A stretch of 33,795 bases of DNA. It comes from Marinobacter antarcticus (GTDB lineage Bacteria; Pseudomonadota; Gammaproteobacteria; Pseudomonadales; Oleiphilaceae). The DNA lies in assembly GCF_011049865.1 (NCBI RefSeq), contig NZ_DRGY01000075.1:1-33795 (forward strand). Direction: 5' to 3'. Both the position numbers and the translations under genes were made by a program. Below the pieces are notes generated by a model, which saw nothing but the letters and a program-made list of their open reading frames with translations, ran no database searches and had not been told where the DNA came from. Shown in pieces: positions 17,094 through 24,989 of this stretch. The first letter of the stretch is position 1, and each line of letters begins with the position of its first letter.

Positions 17094-17861
17094 ATGAATA
17101 ACCCACTTTTTGATATGACCGGCAAGGTGGCCCTGATCACAGGTTCCACCAAAGGCATCGGCCGTTCAATCGCCGAAGAAATGGCCCGGTTGGGCGCAAA
17201 AGTTGTAATCTCCAGCCGCAAGGCCGACGCCTGTGAGCAGGTTGCGAATGAGCTGAAAGCGCAAGGTTACGAGGCCATGGCCATACCCTGCCACGTGGGT
17301 AAAAAAGACGATCTGCAGAACCTGGTGAATAGAACCAACGAAGCCTGGGGCACTATCGACGTGCTCGTCTGCAACGCTGCCACCAACCCGGTTTACGGCC
17401 CAACCTCCGAAATGACCGACGAGGCCTGGGACAAGATTATGGACACCAACGTTAAAGGTTCTTTCTGGCTCACCAATATGGTGCTGCCGCAGATGGCAGA
17501 GAAAGGCGAGGGCGCCGTTGTGATGCTGTCCAGCATCGCCGGAATCCGCGGTAACACCACGATCGGTACCTACGGTGTATCCAAGGCGGCCGAGGCGGCC
17601 CTGGCCCGGAATCTTGCAGTTGAATGGGGCCCGAAGGGTATTCGCATCAACAGCATCGCCCCGGGCCTGATTAAAACCGACTTTGCCCGAACACTCTGGG
17701 AAGATCCGGTGCGCGTTAAACGCGCCGAAGACAAAACCCCGCTAAGACGAATCGGCGACCCGGTCGATATCGCCGGCCTGGCCGTATTTTTATCAACCAA
17801 AGCGAGTGCTTACATAACCGGCCAAACCATAGTCGCCGACGGCGGCGAAACTATTTGTTGA
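17094..17861 (+). CDS. SDR-family oxidoreductase, probably NADP-dependent
   Basis: 255 aa classical short-chain dehydrogenase. TGSTKGIG (16-23), SSRK after strand 2 (basic, favours NADP(H)), CNAATNP, catalytic S147, Y160 and K164 (GTYGVSKAA), and YITGQTIVADGG at the end. The ATG at 17094 has GAGGAGG seven bases upstream; a longer frame to 17001 overlaps the dehydrogenase and has no site. It could interconvert a 4-oxo and 4-hydroxyacyl-CoA, the role of LvaD in the Pseudomonas levulinate pathway, but close relatives act on many carbonyls. A long hairpin element follows its stop by 20 bp. Confidence 0.9.
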   Translation: MNNPLFDMTGKVALITGSTKGIGRSIAEEMARLGAKVVISSRKADACEQVANELKAQGYEAMAIPCHVGKKDDLQNLVNRTNEAWGTIDVLVCNAATNPVYGPTSEMTDEAWDKIMDTNVKGSFWLTNMVLPQMAEKGEGAVVMLSSIAGIRGNTTIGTYGVSKAAEAALARNLAVEWGPKGIRINSIAPGLIKTDFARTLWEDPVRVKRAEDKTPLRRIGDPVDIAGLAVFLSTKASAYITGQTIVADGGETIC

Positions 17862-17881
17862 GACGGGGCCTCGCGATTGGT

Positions 17882-17986
17882 GGTTAGGCCGGCGGGTGGT
17901 GTGTCTTTCTTCCGGGAAAAAGAACTCGCTGCGCTCAGACACCTTTGTTCCCTGCAGAAAGACACACCACCCGCCGTCCGCCGACC
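17882..17986 (+). repeat. Long hairpin repeat element, copy 1
   Basis: A perfect 20-bp arm pair (17891-17910 with 17956-17975), extended outward with mismatches, encloses an inner GGGAA/TTCCC stem and a loop with the core AACTCGCTGCGCTCAGACA (17923-17941). The same core and layout occur at 32283-32379 and 33638-33746 with different arm sequences. It lies in the 172-bp gap between an SDR stop and the kinase start. No U-tract follows the outer stem, so it is not a standard terminator. Confidence 0.88.
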
Positions 17987-18033
17987 TTTTGCAGGCGGCG
18001 GCATTTCAAGATTAAAAAAGGCTAGGGCGAATC

Positions 18034-19098
18034 ATGAGTATGAAGCCGGAATTGGTGGAGGTTCTGCCAGCACACAAATTTGACGAAGCCAGGCTCCTGT
18101 CATGGCTTCAGCAAGCAATGCCAAACTTCGGTAACCGTCTTGAAGTAAAACAGTTTCAGGGTGGTCAGTCGAATCCTACGTTCCTGTTGGAAACCGACGG
18201 CGGCCGTTATGTTCTGCGGAAAAAACCACCAGGAAAAACTCTGCCCTCCGCCCACATGGTCGAGCGAGAGTACAAGGTAATCCAGGCACTTTCAGACAAC
18301 ACCGGTTTTCCGGTGCCCAAGGCCAGAGTCCTGTGTGAAGACAGCGAGATCATTGGTACGCCCTTCTACGTGATGGACTTTCTGGAGGGCCGCATCGTCA
18401 GCCATTCCGCTTTGCGAGAGCTGGATCGTCAGGAAAGGCTGCCTGCTCACCACTGTGCCATCGATACACTCGCACAACTACACTCTGTTGACGTGAATGC
18501 CGTTGGCCTGGGTGATTACGGCCGGCCGGAAGGCTACGTGGCGCGTCAGGTTTCACGCTGGACCAAGCAGTATCTTGCGGCCAAAACCGACGACATGCCC
18601 GCCATGGACAAACTCATGGCGTGGCTGCCCGAAAATCTACCGTCCACCGATGAATGCGCGATTGCTCACGGTGACTACCGTTTCGGCAACCTGATGCTGG
18701 CGCCAGACAAGCCCGAGGTGATCGCGGTGCTGGACTGGGAGCTCTCAACGCTCGGGCACCCGCTGGCGGACTTGGCTTATTATTGCCTGCCCTATCATTT
18801 GCCGTTCGATATGCCGGGCATGCGCGGACTGCTGGGGGAAGATCTGGGCGCACTGGGTATACCGAGTGAGCAGGAAGCCATCGCTCGCTATTGCGCCAAA
18901 ACAGGCCGCGAGGGCATTACAGACTGGCATGTGTACCTTGCGTTTTCGCTGTTCCGACTGGCGTCTATCGTTCAGGGTGTCTACAAGCGCGCGCTGGACG
19001 GTAACGCCGCCAACGCCAACGCACTTGAGGTAGGCAAGCGCGCCAGCCTGTTGGCCGAAACCGGCTGGAAAATCGCCAGTGCAGGAGAGCAGACATGA
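18034..19098 (+). CDS. APH-fold acyl-CoA kinase, ACAD11 N-terminal type (LvaA-like)
   Basis: 354 aa aminoglycoside-phosphotransferase-fold protein. QGGQSNPTF nucleotide loop (~42-50), Lys pair in YVLRKKPPG (K63/K64), LPSAHMVEREYKVIQAL and GTPFYVMDFLEGRI as in the kinase half of ACAD11, catalytic loop HGDYRFGN (212-219, D214) and metal-binding D234 in LDWELSTLGHPLADLA. In ACAD11 and Pseudomonas LvaA this domain phosphorylates the 4-hydroxyl of 4-hydroxyacyl-CoA. An antibiotic-resistance role is very unlikely here. A site AGGG precedes the ATG (a second Met at residue 3 is possible). Its stop overlaps the next start by ATGA. Confidence 0.9.
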   Translation: MSMKPELVEVLPAHKFDEARLLSWLQQAMPNFGNRLEVKQFQGGQSNPTFLLETDGGRYVLRKKPPGKTLPSAHMVEREYKVIQALSDNTGFPVPKARVLCEDSEIIGTPFYVMDFLEGRIVSHSALRELDRQERLPAHHCAIDTLAQLHSVDVNAVGLGDYGRPEGYVARQVSRWTKQYLAAKTDDMPAMDKLMAWLPENLPSTDECAIAHGDYRFGNLMLAPDKPEVIAVLDWELSTLGHPLADLAYYCLPYHLPFDMPGMRGLLGEDLGALGIPSEQEAIARYCAKTGREGITDWHVYLAFSLFRLASIVQGVYKRALDGNAANANALEVGKRASLLAETGWKIASAGEQT

Positions 19099-19886
19099 GA
19101 GTTGACATGATGGCACCCATCGTTCGGCGCATCCTCATAACTAACGACGACGGCATTAACGCCCCGGGGTTGGCGAGGCTGGAAAAAATTGCCCGCAATC
19201 TGGCAGAAGAAGTGTGGATTGTTGCGCCGGAGCACGATCGCAGCGGCGCGGGCCAAAGTATTTCCATACACCATCCTTTACGAGTCTATGAAACCGGAGA
19301 CAAACGCTATTCGGTTTCCGGCACTCCGGCCGACTGCGTGCTGTATTCTCTTGCTCATTGGTTTAATGAAACACCCCCCGACCTGGTGTTGTCCGGTGTC
19401 AATTGCGGTGCGAATATCAGCGATTCGGTGCAGTATTCGGGCACGGTAGGTGCGGTGCTCAGCGCCCAGCACATGAACATTCCCGCCATTGCCCTGAGCC
19501 AGGCCTTTTTGTCCCGGGAAGGCGTCGACTGGGCGCCCGTGGAGCGCTTCGGTGAAGCGATAATCCGTAGGCTGTGGCGGCCTGGCGAAACGCGGGCCTG
19601 GAACGTGAACTTTCCCGCCTGCGAGGCGGAAGACATTGTTGCTGCGCGCTGGTGCAAACAGTCCAGCGGTTCCATTCAGCAAGCCCGCCTGCAATCCGGT
19701 ACAGACGCCCGCAACCTGCCTTACTGGTGGCTGGGTTTTGATCGCAGCTCCCGGCACATTGTTGCGCCGGATTCCGACGTGGCTGTGCTGAGAGGCAGGG
19801 CCATTGCCATCACTCCCCTGCGGCACGAAGGCTCCCTGCCCGGGGATACCAAAGAATTTGATTTGTCTGCCCTGCAGACAGACTGA
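19095..19886 (+). CDS. surE: SurE-family phosphatase (5'-nucleotidase fold), operon paralogue
   Basis: 263 aa. Begins RRILITNDDGINAPGL with metal ligands D18/D19, S50 in DRSGAGQS and N103 in LSGVNCGAN; GTPADCV and YSGTVGAV complete the SurE active site. SurE proteins are metal-dependent phosphomonoesterases that act on nucleoside monophosphates and polyphosphate. The housekeeping surE usually lies with pcm or truD and rpoS; this copy is sandwiched, by 4-nt overlap and a 19-bp gap, between an acyl-CoA kinase and an acyl-CoA ligase. It may be a paralogue that acts on a phosphorylated pathway intermediate or on AMP from the ligase. GGAGAG precedes the ATG; Met5/Met6 starts are possible. Confidence 0.9.
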   Translation: MRVDMMAPIVRRILITNDDGINAPGLARLEKIARNLAEEVWIVAPEHDRSGAGQSISIHHPLRVYETGDKRYSVSGTPADCVLYSLAHWFNETPPDLVLSGVNCGANISDSVQYSGTVGAVLSAQHMNIPAIALSQAFLSREGVDWAPVERFGEAIIRRLWRPGETRAWNVNFPACEAEDIVAARWCKQSSGSIQQARLQSGTDARNLPYWWLGFDRSSRHIVAPDSDVAVLRGRAIAITPLRHEGSLPGDTKEFDLSALQTD

Positions 19887-19905
19887 TTTAAACCTGGAGA
19901 GAACC

Positions 19906-21594
19906 ATGTCCATGTTCACACGCCATTATGGGGTCTGGCCTAAAGAGTTGCCCAAGACCATGACTCTGCCGAAAACCAGTGTTTTCACCAATCTGGAAAT
20001 ATCGGCCCTACGCTATCCCGATCACACAGCCATCATCTTCTACGATGCCTTTATTACCTACCGTCGGCTGCTGGCGGAAGTGGAGGCCATGGCAGGTTAC
20101 CTGCAGGCGCAGGGTGTGAAAAAAGGCGATCGGGTGCTGCTGTATATGCAGAACTCGCCGCAGTATGTGATTTCCTACTACGCCATTCTGCGGGCAGATG
20201 CGGTGGTAATCCCGATAAACCCCATGAACCGGGCCGCTGAGCTTGAACACTACATTGCGGATACGGGCGCGGCGTTATGCCTGGCGGGTCAGGAGTTGGT
20301 GGGTTACATCACGCCGCTACTGGCAACAACCGATCTGGAACACATTGTTGTGGCTTCCTACAGCACCTACATCAAGCCGGATACCGACCTGGATTTGCCG
20401 GCGGAAGTTGCAAGCCCGGCCTGGTCGGGCGATGTTCCGGGCCTGGTGAGCTGGGAAGCTGCCATGGCGGCGGGACTTAATCCTCAATTCAGCCTTCAGG
20501 AACACACCGCAGGCCCGCAAGATCTGGCCGTTATCCCCTACAGTTCCGGTACAACCGGTGCGCCCAAAGGCTGTATGCACACCCATCGCTCGGTGATGGC
20601 AACAGCGGTACACCGTGTGTTCTGGAACCTCAGCACCTCCGACAGCGTGCAACTGGCCACTCTGCCGTTTTTCCATGTCACCGGTATGACGGGCTCCATG
20701 AACGGGCCGATTTTTGCAGGTTCCACTTCGGTTATAATGACCCGCTGGGATCGCACCACGGCATCAAGGCTCATCGAGCGCTATAAGGTGACCGGCTGGA
20801 CCAACATCGTCACCATGGCGGTGGACTTTCTTTCCAACCCGGACCTTGGCAAGTACAACCTCTCCAGCCTCAACATGATTGGTGGCGGAGGTGCAGCCAT
20901 GCCCGGCGCCGTGGCGGAAAAGCTGAAAAAACTCACGGGCCTTAACTACATTGAAGGCTATGGTTTGTCAGAGACCATGGCCGCAACCCACATCAACCCC
21001 AACGCAAAGCCCAAGGCCCAGTGTCTGGGTATTCCCGTGTTTGATGTGGATAGCCGGATTATCGATGTTGAAACGTTGCAAGAGAAAGCACCGGGTGAAA
21101 CCGGTGAGATTGTTTCGTTCGGCCCACAGGTCACCATCGGTTACTGGAATCGGCCGGCTGAAACCGATGCTGCGTTTGTTGAAATTGACGGCAAGCGTTT
21201 TTTCCGCACCGGAGATCTCGGGTATTACGACGAAGAAGGCTACTTCTTCATGGTTGATCGCATCAAACGGATGATCAACGCGTCTGGATTCAAGGTCTGG
21301 CCGTCGGAAGTTGAGGGCCTGATGTACCGGCACCCTGCCATTCATGAGGTGTGCATTATCTCAGCCCCGGATCCCAAGCGTGGTGAAACGGTGAAGGCCT
21401 GCATCGTGCTCACGCCTGAGGCCGAAGGCAGCACCAGCGTTGAGACGATTACCGTTTGGTGCAAAGAGCAGATGGCGGCCTATAAAGTACCGACTATTAT
21501 CGAGTTTGTGAGCGCCTTGCCAAAATCCCCTACGGGTAAGTTGATGTGGCGAGCACTTCAGGAGGAAGAATGGAAAGGGAAGGACTTAACATGA
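19906..21594 (+). CDS. AMP-forming acyl-CoA ligase
   Basis: 562 aa ANL-superfamily ligase. P-loop YSSGTTGAPKG (212-222), GYGLSETMAATH, FFRTGDLGYYDEEGYFFMVD, RIKRMINASGFKVWPSEVE and SPTGKLMWRALQ with the C-terminal catalytic Lys. It forms acyl-CoA from a free acid, ATP and CoA, and is a good candidate for activating the substrate of this operon (the LvaE role). The ATG at 19906 with GGAGA six bases upstream is preferred over a frame start at 19804 that lies inside surE. Its stop overlaps the next start by ATGA. Middle-chain and long-chain acids are equally possible from sequence. Confidence 0.92.
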   Translation: MSMFTRHYGVWPKELPKTMTLPKTSVFTNLEISALRYPDHTAIIFYDAFITYRRLLAEVEAMAGYLQAQGVKKGDRVLLYMQNSPQYVISYYAILRADAVVIPINPMNRAAELEHYIADTGAALCLAGQELVGYITPLLATTDLEHIVVASYSTYIKPDTDLDLPAEVASPAWSGDVPGLVSWEAAMAAGLNPQFSLQEHTAGPQDLAVIPYSSGTTGAPKGCMHTHRSVMATAVHRVFWNLSTSDSVQLATLPFFHVTGMTGSMNGPIFAGSTSVIMTRWDRTTASRLIERYKVTGWTNIVTMAVDFLSNPDLGKYNLSSLNMIGGGGAAMPGAVAEKLKKLTGLNYIEGYGLSETMAATHINPNAKPKAQCLGIPVFDVDSRIIDVETLQEKAPGETGEIVSFGPQVTIGYWNRPAETDAAFVEIDGKRFFRTGDLGYYDEEGYFFMVDRIKRMINASGFKVWPSEVEGLMYRHPAIHEVCIISAPDPKRGETVKACIVLTPEAEGSTSVETITVWCKEQMAAYKVPTIIEFVSALPKSPTGKLMWRALQEEEWKGKDLT

Positions 21595-22526
21595 GCGATA
21601 AACCCAGTATTCTGATTGTAGGTGCCGGCGCTATTGGCAGCTTTTACGGCGCCATTCTGAAGAAAGCCGGTTGCCCGGTCAGCACCGTGTTGCGTTCCGA
21701 CTATAACGCCGTCAAGGCGCACGGCGTTCGCATCACGAGCCCGCTTGGAGACCTGTCCTACGAACCCGATCATGTATACCGTGACGGCGACTTGCCGGAA
21801 GAGACACCGGACTTTCTGATTCTGTGTGTGAAAGTTCTGCCCGGTGTGGATCGGGTTGCGCTGGTTGCGCCCTGGATGGGTGAGAAAACCCGCCTGGTGC
21901 TGATCGAAAACGGTCTGGATATCGAAAAGGAGCTGGCCGATGCCTACCCGGACAATCCGCTTATAAGCTGCCTGGCTTTTATCGCCGCAAGCCGCACAGA
22001 GTCCGGTGTGGTTGAGCACAAAGCCTACGGCAAGCTCGTAATGGGGCGTTATCCGGAAGGTATTGATGAAAGCTGCCGTGTGTTGTCTCAGCTGTTTATC
22101 GAGGGAGGTATCAAGATCGACCTGACCGAGCGTGTTGTAGGCGAGCGCTGGCGCAAGTGCCTCTGGAACACGCCGTTCAATCCTGTGTCTGTTATTGCCA
22201 ACGGTGCAGATACCCTGACCATTCTGGATACGGCGGGGGGCGAAGATCTGATCCGGGATATGATGCGCGAGGTGATGGCCGTGGCTGCGGCAGAGGGCTA
22301 TCCCATGGACGAGGCGCTGATCGATCAGAACATCGAGGGCACCCGGAAAATGCCGGCCTACAAGAACAGTATGGCGCTGGACTATCTGAACGATCGGCCG
22401 ATTGAACGGGACGCCGTGTTGGGTAATGTGGTCGCCTTAGCCAAGCGCCACGGCATTGCAGTGCCGCACCTCAATACGGTGCTGGTCACTTTGAAGATGC
22501 GTGCGGCGCTGGAAGGGCGGGACTAG
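21591..22526 (+). CDS. PanE/ApbA-family ketopantoate-reductase-like oxidoreductase
   Basis: 311 aa, two-domain 2-dehydropantoate 2-reductase family. Rossmann motif GAGAIGSFYG (11-20), LCVKVLPG, LIENGLD, and the catalytic region RWRKCLWNTPFNPVSV with conserved Lys and Asn; C-terminal IERDAVLGNVVALAKRHGI with the conserved acidic residue. The start at 21591 overlaps the ligase stop by 4 nt. True PanE makes pantoate for CoA, but paralogues in catabolic operons probably reduce other 2-oxo or hydroxy acids. Because it is the last gene of a catabolic run rather than near panB/panC, I would not call it panE. It is convergent with the MaoC gene, 22 bp away. Confidence 0.85.
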   Translation: MSDKPSILIVGAGAIGSFYGAILKKAGCPVSTVLRSDYNAVKAHGVRITSPLGDLSYEPDHVYRDGDLPEETPDFLILCVKVLPGVDRVALVAPWMGEKTRLVLIENGLDIEKELADAYPDNPLISCLAFIAASRTESGVVEHKAYGKLVMGRYPEGIDESCRVLSQLFIEGGIKIDLTERVVGERWRKCLWNTPFNPVSVIANGADTLTILDTAGGEDLIRDMMREVMAVAAAEGYPMDEALIDQNIEGTRKMPAYKNSMALDYLNDRPIERDAVLGNVVALAKRHGIAVPHLNTVLVTLKMRAALEGRD

Positions 22527-22548
22527 TATTGGAATAACGCAGCCTCGC

Positions 22549-23001
22549 TCAGATCACGTACATAGCGAGGTTTTCTGCGACGCAGGCCGGTTTGTCCCGG
22601 CCGTTTATTTCGACGGTGGTTTTGTACGTCGCCAGCGTTCTTTTGTCGTCCACGGCGGCCACGTCTATCAGCTCAACTTTCGTGCGGATATCCGAGCCCA
22701 CCGGCACGGCTGCTGGAAAGCGCAGCTTGTTCATTCCGTAATTGATAGTGGCGGAGGTGCCTGTTACCCGCAGCGCCTGAGGGTTAAGCCGGGAAATCAG
22801 GGAGACCGTCAGATAGCCATGGGCGACCGGGCTTTTCCAGGGCGACTCCCGCGTTGCCCGTTCAACATCCACGTGAATCCACTGATGATCCCCCGTGGCA
22901 TCGGCAAACGCCTCGATCATGTCCTGGGTAATCGTCAGCCAGGGGCTGTAGCAACACAGGCGGCCTTTATGGCTCGCCAGCTCACTGAGCTGTATTTCCA
23001 T
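22549..23001 (-). CDS. MaoC-family (NodN-like) enoyl-CoA hydratase
   Basis: 150 aa, single hotdog domain. AFADATGDHQWIHVDVERA carries the hydratase-2 Asp and His (about D38 and H43), followed by SPVAHGYLTVSLISRL; the usual Asn-Pro between them is Gln-Trp, as in the NodN-like group. Expected reaction: R-specific hydration of a trans-2-enoyl-CoA, or a related hydration/dehydration. I prefer the ATG at 23001 over the adjacent GTG at 23004; AAGG lies nine bases upstream. It is the last gene of the minus-strand acyl-CoA dehydrogenase operon, 14 bp after the aldolase gene. Confidence 0.87.
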   Translation of the reverse strand: MEIQLSELASHKGRLCCYSPWLTITQDMIEAFADATGDHQWIHVDVERATRESPWKSPVAHGYLTVSLISRLNPQALRVTGTSATINYGMNKLRFPAAVPVGSDIRTKVELIDVAAVDDKRTLATYKTTVEINGRDKPACVAENLAMYVI

Positions 23002-23015
23002 CACCCTGCAACCTT

Positions 23016-23813
23016 CTATACCGCGTAACCGGGGTTTTTGCTGTCGAGAAGCCGCAGCAGTGCCGGCCAGGTTAACGCCGCTGCGCTACCCAGAGCCTGT
23101 GACTGGTCTGCGGTCGTTCGGATGGCCTGCTCGGAGGGCGTATGCACCGGGCCGCAACTCTGCGCTTTCACTTGTATCTCGCAGGCTTTCATCAGGAAGT
23201 ACAGGTAGGTAAAGGTCTCAGGTACGTTTTTTCCCGCGGTGAGAACGCCGTGATTGCGTAGCATCATCATAGACTTGTTGCCGAGGTCTTTTATCAGCCG
23301 TTCACGCTCGTCCAGATTCAAAGCTACGCCTTCATAATCGTGGTAGCTCAGGTGCGCCAGGCAAAGCATGGCCGTCTGGCTTAGCGGCAGCAGGCCGTCT
23401 CTGTGGGCAGACACCGCCACACCGTCTGGCGCATGCAGGTGCATAACCGCACCGGCATCGTCGCGCCCCATGTGCACGGCGCTGTGGATGGTGAATCCGG
23501 CGGGGTTCACCCGGCCCAGGCCGGCAGATTCCACAACCTGCCCGTCGCTGTCTACTTTCACCAGCGACGAGGCGGTAATCTCGTGGAACAATAACCCATA
23601 GGGATTAATAAGAAAGTGATGTTCCGGGCCAGGCACCCGGGCAGAGAGATGGGTGAAAACCAGATCGTCCCATCCGAACAGGGCGACGAGTCGATACGCC
23701 GCCGCCAGTTCGGTGCGAACGTGCCATTCCGCGTTTTTCAGTGCATTTGCGTCGGCGCTTTTGTTATCTGCGCTACCGGTGATGTCTGCGGTGCCTGTCT
23801 TCATAGTGCTCAT
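23016..23813 (-). CDS. Class II aldolase/adducin family protein
   Basis: 265 aa. The aldolase/adducin fold is shown by RLVALFGWDDLVFTHLSARV, HFLINPYGLLFHEI, the HLH zinc ligand pair (H125, H127 in GAVMHLHAPDG) and the third His in MLRNHGVLTAG (~H188). In fuculose-phosphate and ribulose-phosphate aldolases a catalytic Glu precedes the HxH by about 20-25 residues; here that place reads NPAGFTIHSAV, with no Glu, so classical sugar-phosphate aldol chemistry is doubtful. The protein belongs to a large group of unknown function found with acyl-CoA genes. The ATG overlaps the upstream dehydrogenase stop by 4 nt. Confidence 0.87.
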   Translation of the reverse strand: MSTMKTGTADITGSADNKSADANALKNAEWHVRTELAAAYRLVALFGWDDLVFTHLSARVPGPEHHFLINPYGLLFHEITASSLVKVDSDGQVVESAGLGRVNPAGFTIHSAVHMGRDDAGAVMHLHAPDGVAVSAHRDGLLPLSQTAMLCLAHLSYHDYEGVALNLDERERLIKDLGNKSMMMLRNHGVLTAGKNVPETFTYLYFLMKACEIQVKAQSCGPVHTPSEQAIRTTADQSQALGSAAALTWPALLRLLDSKNPGYAV

Positions 23814-24979
23814 CCTGCCTGCAGAAGGGACGCGTAGCGCTCCAGATGGAAGTCATCATCGCCCAGTTGATGGTTGATCATGATCAAACGCTTGGCGTAA
23901 TGGGCAAAATTGTACTCCCATGTCATGCCAATGCCACCGTGGGATTGTATACCCTGTTCTGAAATAAACTGCCCACTGCGGCCTATCACGTTCTTGGCGG
24001 CAGACAGCACGCGGCGGCGCTCATCGCTTTGCTCTTCATCGGCTACGCTGGCGGCCAGAGTGGCCATGGATCGGGCTTGCTCCAGCTCAGACATCATGTC
24101 GACCATGCGATGCTGCAGTACCTGAAACTTGCCGATGGGTACGCCAAACTGCTTGCGCTGCTTGAGGTAGTCCAGGGTCAGCTCGTTGGCCACTTCCATA
24201 ACACCCACGGCTTCGGCGCACAGAGCGGCAATCGCACGGCCTGACTGATACTCGATTACTCTCGACGCGTGCGACGCGTGCGAGGCATTAGCCGCGTCGT
24301 CTTCGTCGCCCAGCAGCGCGTCGGCACTCACCTGAACATTATTCAGAGTAAGGTCACAGCCTTTGGAGCCGTCAATGGTCGGGTAAACCCGGCGCTCGAT
24401 TCCGGCCGTATCCGCTTTAAGTGCAAACAGGCTGATACCGCTGGCATCGCGGGTATCGCCCGAGGTGCGTGCGGAAACCAGAATAACGTCAGCACAATGC
24501 CCGCCAATGACCACGGCTTTGCGGCCATTGAGCAGGTAGCCACCGTCTTTTTTCTCGGCGCGGGTTTCCACATCGTTCAGATTATAGAAACTCTGGGGTT
24601 CCTGAAGCGCAACCGCCGCTTGCAGTTCGCCGCTGGCAATGCCGCCCAGCCAGGTTTCTTTCTGGCTGTCGTTGCCAGCCTGACCGATCAGGCCACCGGC
24701 AAAAATAACAGACTGCAGGTACGGCTCCAGACACAGGCCGCGGCCCAGTTCGGTCATAACCGACTGCACTTCTACGCCGCCACCATCGAAGCCGCCGAGC
24801 TCCTCGGGAAAAGGAACAGCAGTCAGCCCCAGTTCGCTGAGCTGCTTCCAGAAATCCACGCTGAACCCAGCGTCGGTTTCGCTGAACGCCAGGCGCTTTT
24901 CAAAACTGTATTCACCGCGCACCAGGCGGGCCACGGTGTCCTGCAGCATCTGCTGCTCTTCATTGAGTCGGAAATCCAT
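23810..24979 (-). CDS. PimD-like acyl-CoA dehydrogenase, small-type subunit
   Basis: 389 aa. N-terminus MDFRLNEEQQMLQDTVARLV and the run GLTAVPFPEELGGFDGGGVE resemble PimD, the smaller subunit of pimeloyl-CoA dehydrogenase. The C-terminus (QSHGGIGMTWEYNFAHYAKRL) ends without the YEGTxE catalytic loop, as in the non-catalytic partner of heteromeric acyl-CoA dehydrogenases such as bacterial steroid-side-chain enzymes. AGGAGG lies five bases before the ATG at 24979; a frame start at 25000 has no site. A 9-bp tandem repeat (GACGCGTGC, twice at 24264-24281) encodes an extra HAS-HAS run. It follows the PimC-like gene by 10 bp and is expected to form an alpha2beta2 complex with it. Confidence 0.85.
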   Translation of the reverse strand: MDFRLNEEQQMLQDTVARLVRGEYSFEKRLAFSETDAGFSVDFWKQLSELGLTAVPFPEELGGFDGGGVEVQSVMTELGRGLCLEPYLQSVIFAGGLIGQAGNDSQKETWLGGIASGELQAAVALQEPQSFYNLNDVETRAEKKDGGYLLNGRKAVVIGGHCADVILVSARTSGDTRDASGISLFALKADTAGIERRVYPTIDGSKGCDLTLNNVQVSADALLGDEDDAANASHASHASRVIEYQSGRAIAALCAEAVGVMEVANELTLDYLKQRKQFGVPIGKFQVLQHRMVDMMSELEQARSMATLAASVADEEQSDERRRVLSAAKNVIGRSGQFISEQGIQSHGGIGMTWEYNFAHYAKRLIMINHQLGDDDFHLERYASLLQAG

Positions 24980-24989
24980 GGTCGCCTCC

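Noticed and set aside
17882..17986. Hairpin copies as ordinary rho-independent terminators
   Set aside because: The T-runs lie inside the loop side of the stem, not after it; arms are much longer than typical terminators, and a loop core is shared between copies.
18034..19098. Aminoglycoside phosphotransferase, i.e. antibiotic resistance
   Set aside because: The fold is shared, but the sequence matches the ACAD11/LvaA kinase branch and the neighbours are acyl-CoA genes.
24264..24281. 9-bp tandem repeat GACGCGTGC (two units)
   Set aside because: In-frame duplication giving HAS-HAS in the PimD-like protein; too short to be a repeat array or regulatory element.
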